This document shows positions 1 to 5,352 of a stretch of 9,116 nt of DNA, piece after piece (the first letter of the stretch is position 1; every line of letters begins with the position of its first letter). The notes below the pieces were generated by a model. The model saw only the letters and a list, made by a program, of their open reading frames with translations. It was not told where the DNA came from and ran no database searches. The position numbers and the translations under genes are program-made. This stretch comes from SCUN01 sp964343975 (lineage in GTDB: Bacteria; Acidobacteriota; Vicinamibacteria; Vicinamibacterales; SCN-69-37): positions 1-9,116 of the forward strand of contig CAYFLU010000136.1 of NCBI GenBank assembly GCA_964343975.1. The letters are read 5' to 3'.

Positions 1-543
1 CATCTGGGCGAGCAGGTGGTGGCGCACGTCGGCGACGGCGCCCGTTTCGGTCTGCGCGTGCGCTATGTCTTCGATGGCCCGACCGCGATGGGGACGGGCG
101 GTGCGCTCGCGCGTGCGCTCCCTGAACTGGGCGAGGCGTTCTTCGTCCTGTATGGAGACTCCTACCTCGAGTGCGACTATCGCGCGGTGGAAACGACGTT
201 TCGCGCGAGCGGACGACAGGCACTCATGACCGTGTGCCGCAACGACGATCAGTGGGACCGCAGCAACGTGCTGTTCGAGGACGGCCACATCGCCCGCTAT
301 GACAAGTCCGGGACGGTCCCGGGCATGCGGCACATCGACTACGGGCTCGGCGCGTTCCGGGCCGAGGCCTTTGCGGGCCGAGCCGGGCAGGCGTTTGACC
401 TCGTCAGCGTCTTTCAGGCATGTTTGGCTTCCGGCCAGTTGGCGGCCTTTGAAGTGCCAACCCGTTTTTTCGAAATCGGCTCGCCGACCGGCCTCGAGGC
501 CACGCGCGAGCATATCCTTCGCAAGGAGCACGAACGCCGATGA
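1..543 (+). CDS. Sugar-1-phosphate nucleotidyltransferase, 3' part (HddC/RfbA-like NTP_transferase family)
   Basis: The gene enters from upstream of the window. The frame is open from base 1, so the GTG at 16 is only an internal Val codon; about 180 C-terminal residues are present. The fold is the nucleotidyltransferase (GT-A-like) type that condenses a sugar 1-phosphate with an NTP to give a nucleotide sugar and pyrophosphate. Visible landmarks are a substrate loop 'GTGGAL', the metal-binding strand 'VLYGDSYL' with its Asp, 'DRSNV', 'YDKSG', the strand 'IDYGLGAF', and a C-terminal 'FEIGSPTGL'. The N-terminal signature (GGxGTRL...KP) lies outside the window. The next gene is a GmhA-like isomerase joined by a 4-base overlap, so the substrate is most likely a heptose 1-phosphate (HddC-like), but base specificity (GTP, CTP or other) cannot be read from this fragment. 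Family assignment is firm, substrate is inferred. Confidence 0.88.
   Translation, partial: HLGEQVVAHVGDGARFGLRVRYVFDGPTAMGTGGALARALPELGEAFFVLYGDSYLECDYRAVETTFRASGRQALMTVCRNDDQWDRSNVLFEDGHIARYDKSGTVPGMRHIDYGLGAFRAEAFAGRAGQAFDLVSVFQACLASGQLAAFEVPTRFFEIGSPTGLEATREHILRKEHERR
523..528 (+). promoter_or_regulatory. Shine-Dalgarno site of the SIS isomerase gene
   Basis: AAGGAG lies 11 bases before the ATG at 540, inside the end of the upstream nucleotidyltransferase gene. It supports the 540 start and, with the ATGA stop/start overlap, suggests coupled translation. Confidence 0.6.
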
Positions 544-1145
544 GCTACACCACGCAACATTTGGAAGAGACGGCCCGCGTTGTCGCGGGGCTCGACGCCG
601 CGGCCATCGACGCCATGGTGGAGCAACTGGCTGCTGTCCGTCAGCGCGGGGGCCGTTTGTTCTTTCTCGGAGTCGGCGGCAGCGCGGCGAACTGCTCGCA
701 CGCCGTCAACGACTTCCGGAAGATTGCCGGCATCGAGGCGTACGCGCCGACCGACAACGTCTCGGAATTGACGGCGCGCACCAACGACGAAGGCTGGGAC
801 ACGGTGTTCGTCAGCTGGCTCAAGGTCAGCCATCTGCAGCCGAAGGATCTGATCTGCGTGTTCTCGGTCGGCGGCGGTAACCTGGAAAAGAACATCAGCC
901 CGAACCTCGTGCGGGCGCTGCAGTTCGCGACGGAGGTCGGCACGCCCGTGATTGGTGTGGTTGGTCGCGATGGCGGGTATACTGCCAAGGTCGCGACGGC
1001 GTGCGTGATCGTACCCACCGTCAATCCGGAGAACGTGACGCCTCATTCCGAGGCGTTTCAGGCGGTTGTGTGGCACCTGCTGGTGTCGCACCCGACCCTC
1101 AAGATGGCGGCGACCAAGTGGGAATCCACGCCCGGCGCGCGCTGA
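540..1145 (+). CDS. SIS-domain phosphosugar isomerase, GmhA-like (probable sedoheptulose 7-phosphate isomerase)
   Basis: 201 residues, close to the 192 of E. coli GmhA, which converts sedoheptulose 7-phosphate to D-glycero-D-manno-heptose 7-phosphate in the cytoplasm. A single SIS domain fills the protein: the first phosphate loop 'GVGGSAANCSH' at 44-54, 'TDNVSELTA' at 71-79, a second loop 'FSVGGGN' at 108-114, and 'GRDGGYTAKVA' resembling GmhA 'GKDGGKMAG'. By hand alignment His179 ('WHLL') matches GmhA catalytic His180, while Asp58 sits at catalytic Glu65. The second loop lacks the usual STSGNS serines. These departures suggest a distinct subfamily, so function is inferred partly from neighbours. 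The start overlaps the upstream stop (ATGA), and the transaldolase gene follows after 4 bases. Other SIS isomerases are possible, but a heptose route is the best fit. Confidence 0.85.
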   Translation: MSYTTQHLEETARVVAGLDAAAIDAMVEQLAAVRQRGGRLFFLGVGGSAANCSHAVNDFRKIAGIEAYAPTDNVSELTARTNDEGWDTVFVSWLKVSHLQPKDLICVFSVGGGNLEKNISPNLVRALQFATEVGTPVIGVVGRDGGYTAKVATACVIVPTVNPENVTPHSEAFQAVVWHLLVSHPTLKMAATKWESTPGAR

Positions 1146-1149
1146 GCCT

Positions 1150-1866
1150 ATGATGCGAGTCGCCGATTTGTCCGTGAAGATCTTTGCCGACGGGGCTGAC
1201 CTGGCCGGCATGCTCGAACTCTACCGACAGCCGCACATCAAGGGGTTCACGACGAACCCGACCCTGATGCGCAAGGCGGGGATCACCGACTACGAAGCCT
1301 TCGCCAAGCAGGTGCTGGCCGCCATTCCCGACCGGCCGATTTCGTTCGAGGTGTTCTCCGACGAGTTCAGCGAGATGGAACGTCAGGCGCGCGCCATCGC
1401 GAGTTGGGGTTCGAACGTGTACGTGAAGGTGCCGGTGACCAACACGCGTGGCGAATCCACCGCGGCGCTGTGCAAACGCCTGTCAGAAGCCGGCGTGAAG
1501 CTGAATGTCACGGCGCTGCTGTCGCTCGCGCAGGTCCGTGATGTGGTGCAGGCGGTGGCGAATGGCGCGCCGTCGTGCATCTCCGTGTTTGCGGGTCGCG
1601 TGGCTGACACCGGCTACGATCCGGTCCCGCTGATGTCGGCCGCGGTCGAGATGCTGAAGCTCGCGCCGCAGTCCGAATTGATCTGGGCCAGCCCGCGCGA
1701 ATTGCTGAACATTTTCCAGGCCGATGCGATCGGCTGCCACATCATCACGGTGACGCACGACATCCTGAAGAAGCTGTCGAACGTCGGACGCGATCTCGAG
1801 GACTACTCGCTCGACACGGTGAAGATGTTCCACACGGACGCGACGGCGGCCGGCTTCAAACTCTAG
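1150..1866 (+). CDS. Transaldolase, short FSA/TalC-type
   Basis: 238 residues, the size of the small transaldolase/fructose-6-phosphate aldolase subfamily. Transaldolase moves a dihydroxyacetone unit between sedoheptulose 7-phosphate and fructose 6-phosphate through a Lys Schiff base. Visible landmarks: 'KIFADGADL' (Asp14 at the family's N-terminal catalytic Asp), 'GFTTNPTLM' (Asn36), Schiff-base Lys93 in 'VYVKVPV', 'LNVTALLSLAQ', and the phosphate-binding 'FAGRVADTG' and 'ASPREL'. The start at 1150 (ATG ATG) is chosen because it lies 4 bases after the isomerase stop and gives a normal N-terminus; the frame is open further back, to 1066, but that stretch lies inside the isomerase gene. Its position beside the GmhA-like gene suggests it feeds sedoheptulose 7-phosphate into heptose synthesis. 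Whether it acts as transaldolase or as free aldolase cannot be told from sequence. Its 3' end overlaps the convergent ligase gene by 11 bases. Confidence 0.9.
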   Translation: MMRVADLSVKIFADGADLAGMLELYRQPHIKGFTTNPTLMRKAGITDYEAFAKQVLAAIPDRPISFEVFSDEFSEMERQARAIASWGSNVYVKVPVTNTRGESTAALCKRLSEAGVKLNVTALLSLAQVRDVVQAVANGAPSCISVFAGRVADTGYDPVPLMSAAVEMLKLAPQSELIWASPRELLNIFQADAIGCHIITVTHDILKKLSNVGRDLEDYSLDTVKMFHTDATAAGFKL

Positions 1867-3223
1867 CCGCGTCGTCGGCTGCCGCCACCCGAGCGGCGGC
1901 GGTGGCGAGCGCGAGCGCGAGCCAAAACAGCACGCCCACTTTCGACCCCAGCGGAATCACATCCGCGAGACTGAATACGAAATGCGCGATCAGGCCGGCG
2001 GCCAAGCCGCCGGTCAGTGCGCGCGATGCGCCGTCGCGGCGGCGGCGATAGCTGTCGGCCAGCATCCACCACACGCCGATCCACAGTCCGAGATAGCCGC
2101 AGAGCCCCGGCAGGCCCAGATCGAGGGCGGCTTGCAGGAGATGGTTGTGCGCGTGCGCGATGTCGATGTCCGGCGTGGCGAGCAGGGTCGGATACATCGT
2201 GGGCATGAGCCGCCGGAAGTTGTTCATCCCGAGGCCGGTGATCGGGAAGTCGGCGATCGCCTGCGTGGCCCGCTGCCACAATTCGCCCCGTCCGGCGACG
2301 TCCTGCGTCATGGCCGGACCGGATCGGCTGATCGCCAAGGCGGCGATGCGCTGGGGGCCGAGGCTCACGAAGGCCACGAGCGCCACGGTGATGACCGCGA
2401 AGGCCGCGAGCCGCGTGGCGCGCTGCAGCCACAGGCCCGTGCACAACGCCGCCACGGCGAGACCGATCCACGCGCCGCGCGATTGCGTCAGGAGCAACGT
2501 GCCGACGGTGAACAGCAAGAGCACCGCGTCGACGACCAAGGGCCGCACGCGCTGGCCATCTGGCCGACGGTCGGGCCGGACGAGAAGCGCCAACTGCAGC
2601 GGGATGAACAGCACGAGACAGCCGGCGACCGCGTTCGGCTGGAAGCCGTCCTCCGCGCCGGGCACACCGCGAATCACGTGGGGGAGTCGATCGACAATTG
2701 GCGCGAGCACGCCGAACTTGCCATACCAGTTCGTGCCGAGCAGGCCGATCAGCGCCAACGCGCCACCCGCCAGCAGAAACACCGTTGTGGCCCGGCGAAG
2801 CCGATCCGACGAACGGATCCAGCGGACGCTGGACCAGAAGAGCAGCAGGCCGAGCCAGAGGCCGCAGACCTTGCCGAGGCTGTTGTGGCGATCGAATGAC
2901 ACGGCCATCGACACGAGACTCATCGCGGCCATCAGCAGGAGTGCCGGCGTGAGCGGCGTCGCCGGCACCCAGCGGCCCGTGCGCCACCGGCTGAGGACGG
3001 CCAGCACGGGGACGACCAGGAGCACGAGGGCGCGTATCGGGGACGGGAACAGCAGCGCCGGGGAGATGGCCAGCACGACGCCGATGTCGGCATCGGCAAA
3101 CAGGCTCGGCGCAGACGATCGGGCGGCGGCGGCCGCAGCGCGCAGCCGGCCGACCGCGGCGAGAAGCAGGGCCGCGCCGAGGCACCACAAGCCGACGAGC
3201 GCGATCGCCCCGGGGGAAACCAC
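1856..3223 (-). CDS. O-antigen ligase/polymerase-like membrane protein (Wzy_C / WaaL family)
   Basis: A polytopic inner-membrane protein of 455 residues from the GTG at 3223, with about ten or more hydrophobic segments. It carries the Wzy_C/O-antigen ligase signature: 'QPNAVAG' (195-201), 'TQSRGA' (246-251), 'GRGELWQ' (311-317), 'GLGMNNF' (330-336) and the periplasmic 'HAHNHLLQ' (357-364), with His and Arg residues typical of the glycan-transfer loop. Members join lipid-carrier-linked glycans to lipid A core, polymerise repeat units, or glycosylate proteins; which of these applies cannot be settled here. The frame extends to a GTG at 3253, but that start would lie inside the divergent HAD gene; 3223 leaves an 11-base gap and places a TATACT box just upstream. 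It is the only minus-strand gene in the window and splits the heptose genes. The 3' end overlaps the transaldolase gene. Confidence 0.88.
   Translation of the reverse strand: MVSPGAIALVGLWCLGAALLLAAVGRLRAAAAAARSSAPSLFADADIGVVLAISPALLFPSPIRALVLLVVPVLAVLSRWRTGRWVPATPLTPALLLMAAMSLVSMAVSFDRHNSLGKVCGLWLGLLLFWSSVRWIRSSDRLRRATTVFLLAGGALALIGLLGTNWYGKFGVLAPIVDRLPHVIRGVPGAEDGFQPNAVAGCLVLFIPLQLALLVRPDRRPDGQRVRPLVVDAVLLLFTVGTLLLTQSRGAWIGLAVAALCTGLWLQRATRLAAFAVITVALVAFVSLGPQRIAALAISRSGPAMTQDVAGRGELWQRATQAIADFPITGLGMNNFRRLMPTMYPTLLATPDIDIAHAHNHLLQAALDLGLPGLCGYLGLWIGVWWMLADSYRRRRDGASRALTGGLAAGLIAHFVFSLADVIPLGSKVGVLFWLALALATAAARVAAADDAARV
1883..1907. repeat. Inverted repeat within the 3' end of the ligase gene
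   Basis: CGCCACC at 1883-1889 and GGTGGCG at 1901-1907 are perfect complements around an 11-base GC-rich loop, so a strong 7-bp hairpin can form. It lies 17 bases after the transaldolase stop. No T-run follows on either strand, so it is not a classical intrinsic terminator. It could still pause polymerase or protect the 3' end of the left operon mRNA. Confidence 0.4.
1905..1922. repeat. Triple GCGAGC tandem repeat
   Basis: Three perfect copies of GCGAGC stand head to tail. On the minus strand they encode an alternating Leu-Ala run in the last membrane segment of the ligase-like protein, so protein composition may be the whole explanation. Confidence 0.6.
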
Positions 3224-3226
3224 GCG

Positions 3227-3232
3227 TAGAGT
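3227..3232 (+). promoter_or_regulatory. Possible -10 element for the HAD phosphatase gene
   Basis: TAGAGT fits the TANNNT pattern and lies 8 bases before the ATG at 3241, a distance that would give a leaderless or nearly leaderless mRNA. No -35-like hexamer is seen 16-18 bases upstream. It overlaps the minus-strand TATACT. Confidence 0.25.
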
Positions 3233-3235
3233 ATA
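3230..3235 (-). promoter_or_regulatory. Possible -10 element for the O-antigen-ligase-like gene
   Basis: On the minus strand this reads TATACT, five of six matches to TATAAT, ending 6 bases before the GTG at 3223. A transcript starting 6-7 bases downstream would begin at that GTG, i.e. leaderless. No -35 match is present at the usual distance. Confidence 0.3.
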
Positions 3236-3783
3236 TGCAGATGCCTGAACCACGCCGGGCCGTTTTCCTCGATCGTGACGGGGTGCTCAACCGCGCGTTC
3301 GTGCGCGACGGGAAGCCGTATCCACCAGCAACGTTGGAGGCGCTCGAGATTTTGCCGGGCGTCGCTGAGGCATTGGCTCGGCTTCGGGCTGCCGGTTTTC
3401 TGCTGATTGTGGTGACCAATCAGCCGGATGTTGCCCGGGGCACACAGCGCCGTGAGGTCGTTGACGCGATGCACGCGCGCCTGGCCGCGGTCCTGCCGAT
3501 CGACGAGTTCCGCGTGTGCGATCACGACGATGCGGCGCAGTGCGGATGCCGGAAGCCGGCGCCCGGCATGCTGACCGACGCGGCCGCGGCATGGGGCATC
3601 GATCTCGCGGCGTCCGTACTCGTCGGTGATCGCTGGCGCGATGTGGAGGCGGGACGCCGGGCGGGCTGCCGGACCGTCTTCATCGATTACGGCTACGCCG
3701 AACGTCAGCCTGACGCGCCGGATGCCAGCGTGCGGTCACTCGCCGAGGCCGCCGAGTGGATTCTCGCCTTGCGGTATCATTAG
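3235..3783 (+). CDS. gmhB: HAD-IIIA phosphatase, GmhB-like (D-glycero-D-manno-heptose 1,7-bisphosphate 7-phosphatase)
   Basis: 182 residues from the ATG at 3235; a second ATG at 3241 is an equally good start and is used for numbering here. GmhB removes the 7-phosphate of heptose 1,7-bisphosphate in the cytoplasm. HAD motifs are complete: 'DRDGVLN' with nucleophile Asp11 and acid/base Asp13, 'VVTNQ' (57-61) as motif II, Lys105 in 'CRKPAPGM', and 'VGDRWRDVEAG' (128-138, Asp130) as motif IV. A zinc site is visible as Cys93, His95, Cys101 and Cys103. The loop between His95 and Cys101 is five residues, shorter than the twelve in E. coli GmhB and the same as in the HisB histidinol-phosphatase domain. 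That leaves histidinol-phosphatase as an alternative, but the heptose-gene context favours GmhB. The start region abuts the divergent ligase gene. Confidence 0.85.
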   Translation: MQMPEPRRAVFLDRDGVLNRAFVRDGKPYPPATLEALEILPGVAEALARLRAAGFLLIVVTNQPDVARGTQRREVVDAMHARLAAVLPIDEFRVCDHDDAAQCGCRKPAPGMLTDAAAAWGIDLAASVLVGDRWRDVEAGRRAGCRTVFIDYGYAERQPDAPDASVRSLAEAAEWILALRYH

Positions 3784-3883
3784 GGCCGCTGATTGTCTGC
3801 CCGCCCTGCGCGCCGGCTCGTGGTGTGCGTTGCGGCGCCGCGCGGGATCGGCATCAGACGGACGAGACGGACGAGGACGACAG
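3784..3883 (+). promoter_or_regulatory. 100-base leader before the deoxysugar genes
   Basis: This is the longest gap between genes in the window. A TATCAT box overlaps the end of the HAD gene (3775-3780) and could be a -10 element, but no -35 partner is visible. The leader holds a GC palindrome (GCGGCGCCGC, 3832-3841), a perfect 9-base tandem repeat AGACGGACG (3856-3873), and a GAGGA Shine-Dalgarno site (3873-3877) six bases before the ATG at 3884. No riboswitch or attenuator was recognised. Confidence 0.35.
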
Positions 3884-4894
3884 ATGACAGCTGAGACGTG
3901 GCGGCGCAAGCGTGTGTTCGTGACCGGAGCGACCGGTCTGGTGGGCGCTTGGCTGACCGAGTGGTTGGTGCGGCACGACGCGGATGTGGTGGCGCTCGTG
4001 CGCGACGGCGTGCCGGGCTCGAACTTCTACCGGATGGGGCTGGATCGTAAGGTCGCCACGGTGCGCGGGTCGCTGGAAGACTACGCGCTCATGTCGCGCA
4101 CCATCAACGAGTACGAAGTCGATGTGGTCTTCCACCTCGCGGCGCAGACGATCGTCGGGATCGCCAACGCGAACCCCCTCTCCACCTTCTCGGCCAACAT
4201 CGAAGGCACCTGGAACATCCTCGAGGCGGCGCGGCTCAACAAGCGCGTGAAGGCCGTGGTGCTCGCGTCGAGCGACAAGGCCTACGGGTCGCACGAGGTG
4301 CTGCCGTACACCGAGGATGCGCCGCTGATCGGCCGTCATCCCTACGACGTCTCGAAGAGCTGCGCGGACCTCATCGCGCAGGCGTATTGGCATAGCTACC
4401 GGCTGCCGGTCGCGATCACGCGCTGCGGCAACTTCTATGGCGGCGGCGATCTGAACTTCAACCGCATCGTGCCCGGCACGATCCGCTCGCTTCTCGACGG
4501 GCAGCGTCCGATCATCCGCAGCGACGGCACTCTTATCCGCGATTACTTCTACGTGAAAGATGGCGTCGACGCGTACGTGACGACGGCCGAGCGGCTGCTG
4601 GCCGGGGAATCCGGCGGTGAGGCCTACAACTTCAGCAACGAGATCCAGGTCAATGTGAAGGAACTCGTCGAGATCATCAGCAAGGCGGCGGGCATCACGA
4701 ATCTGCCGCCGATCGTGCAGAACAACGCGACGAACGAGATCCCGCACCAGTACCTCAGTGCCGAGAAGGCCCGGACCCAGCTGTCGTGGCGCGCGGGGTG
4801 GACGCTCGAGCAGGGCATGGCCGAAACGATCGCGTGGTATCGCGAGTATCTCGCGGATCCGACGCGCACGACGGCACCGGCAGGGAAGCGCTGA
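3884..4894 (+). CDS. SDR-family nucleotide-sugar 4,6-dehydratase/epimerase (CDP-glucose 4,6-dehydratase-like)
   Basis: 336 residues, an extended short-chain dehydrogenase. The NAD-binding motif is 'TGATGLVG' (14-21), followed by 'HLAAQ' (84-88). The catalytic set is Ser130-Asp131-Lys132 ('SSDKAYG') with Tyr154 and Lys158 ('YDVSK'). The Asp-Lys pair, the 'SKSCADLIAQAY' helix and 'RCGNFYGGGD' match CDP-glucose 4,6-dehydratase (RfbG) more than dTDP-glucose dehydratase, which has Asp-Glu. Such enzymes make the 4-keto-6-deoxy nucleotide sugar that epimerases and C-methyltransferases need, and exactly those two follow. The nucleotide carrier is not certain. The start at 3884 is chosen for its GAGGA site and normal N-terminus; the frame is open back to 3626, but that stretch overlaps the HAD gene. 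The stop overlaps the next start by one base (TGATG). Confidence 0.88.
   Translation: MTAETWRRKRVFVTGATGLVGAWLTEWLVRHDADVVALVRDGVPGSNFYRMGLDRKVATVRGSLEDYALMSRTINEYEVDVVFHLAAQTIVGIANANPLSTFSANIEGTWNILEAARLNKRVKAVVLASSDKAYGSHEVLPYTEDAPLIGRHPYDVSKSCADLIAQAYWHSYRLPVAITRCGNFYGGGDLNFNRIVPGTIRSLLDGQRPIIRSDGTLIRDYFYVKDGVDAYVTTAERLLAGESGGEAYNFSNEIQVNVKELVEIISKAAGITNLPPIVQNNATNEIPHQYLSAEKARTQLSWRAGWTLEQGMAETIAWYREYLADPTRTTAPAGKR
4882..4886 (+). promoter_or_regulatory. Shine-Dalgarno site of the RmlC-like gene
   Basis: AGGGA lies seven bases before the ATG at 4894. It decides for that start over the open upstream frame, which runs back to 4786 inside the dehydratase gene. Confidence 0.55.
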
Positions 4895-5343
4895 TGATCC
4901 ACGGCGTCGAGATGTTTCCGCTGCGGCGGATTCAGGATGAGCGGGGCATGGTCATGCACATGCTCAAGGCCACCGATCCGCACTTTCAGAAGTTTGGCGA
5001 GATCTATTTCTCGGTGATCTACCCGGGCGTCATCAAGGCGTGGCACCTGCACGACATCATGACCATCAACTACGCGGTGGTCGTCGGCACGATCAAGCTG
5101 GTGCTGTTCGACCAGCGGCCCGACTCGCCCACGCGTGGAACGTTGCAGGAGATCTACGTGGGGCAGGCCAACTATCAGCTGGTGCGTGTGCCGCCCGGCG
5201 TGGTCAACGGGTTTGTGGCCGTTGGTGGCGAGAAAGCCATCGTCGCCAACTGCGCGGACATCCCGCACGATCCGCAGGAGATCACCCGGATCGATCCTTT
5301 TACGCCCACGATTCCTTACAACTGGCAGATCAAGCACGGATAA
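4894..5343 (+). CDS. RmlC-like cupin, putative 4-keto-6-deoxysugar 3(,5)-epimerase
   Basis: 149 residues, shorter than the usual 175-185 of RmlC. RmlC enzymes epimerise C3 and C5 of 4-keto-6-deoxy nucleotide sugars. The family core is visible: 'GVIKAWHLH' (45-53) aligned to the RmlC 'GLHxQ' strand, with His51 at the catalytic base, then 'GTIKLVLFDQRPDSPT' (65-80), 'VPPGVVNGF' (99-107) where RmlC has 'AHGF', and 'DPFTPTIPYNW'. Two departures stand out: Asn105 replaces His in the HGF motif, and Asn119 falls where the RmlC active-site Tyr ('LYK') is expected. The protein may therefore catalyse a single epimerisation, an isomerisation or a binding role. Its position between a 4,6-dehydratase (one-base overlap) and a C-methyltransferase (9-base gap) ties it to the same sugar. 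Confidence 0.8.
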   Translation: MIHGVEMFPLRRIQDERGMVMHMLKATDPHFQKFGEIYFSVIYPGVIKAWHLHDIMTINYAVVVGTIKLVLFDQRPDSPTRGTLQEIYVGQANYQLVRVPPGVVNGFVAVGGEKAIVANCADIPHDPQEITRIDPFTPTIPYNWQIKHG

Positions 5344-5352
5344 CCAGACCTC

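Noticed and set aside
1066..1149. 28-residue N-terminal extension of the transaldolase
   Set aside because: It lies within the isomerase gene and adds nothing family-like; the ATG at 1150 follows the isomerase stop directly.
414..1211. 265-codon minus-strand open frame over the SIS gene
   Set aside because: It is antisense to a clear SIS-domain gene, Arg/His-rich and without any domain; high GC content removes stop codons.
1883..1907. Hairpin considered as an intrinsic terminator
   Set aside because: The stem is good but no T-run follows on either strand, so it is listed only as an inverted repeat.
2145..3248. 367-codon plus-strand open frame opposite the ligase-like gene
   Set aside because: The product is an Arg/Ser/Thr-rich sequence without motifs. 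The minus-strand frame has membrane helices and the complete Wzy_C signature, so it is the real gene.
3224..3253. Longer ligase start at GTG 3253
   Set aside because: It would overlap the start of the divergent HAD gene by 19 bases and adds ten residues with no membrane or signal character. It cannot be excluded outright.
3626..3883. 86-residue N-terminal extension of the dehydratase
   Set aside because: The extension overlaps the HAD gene, has no sequence sense, and the ATG at 3884 has a good Shine-Dalgarno site and a normal Rossmann start.
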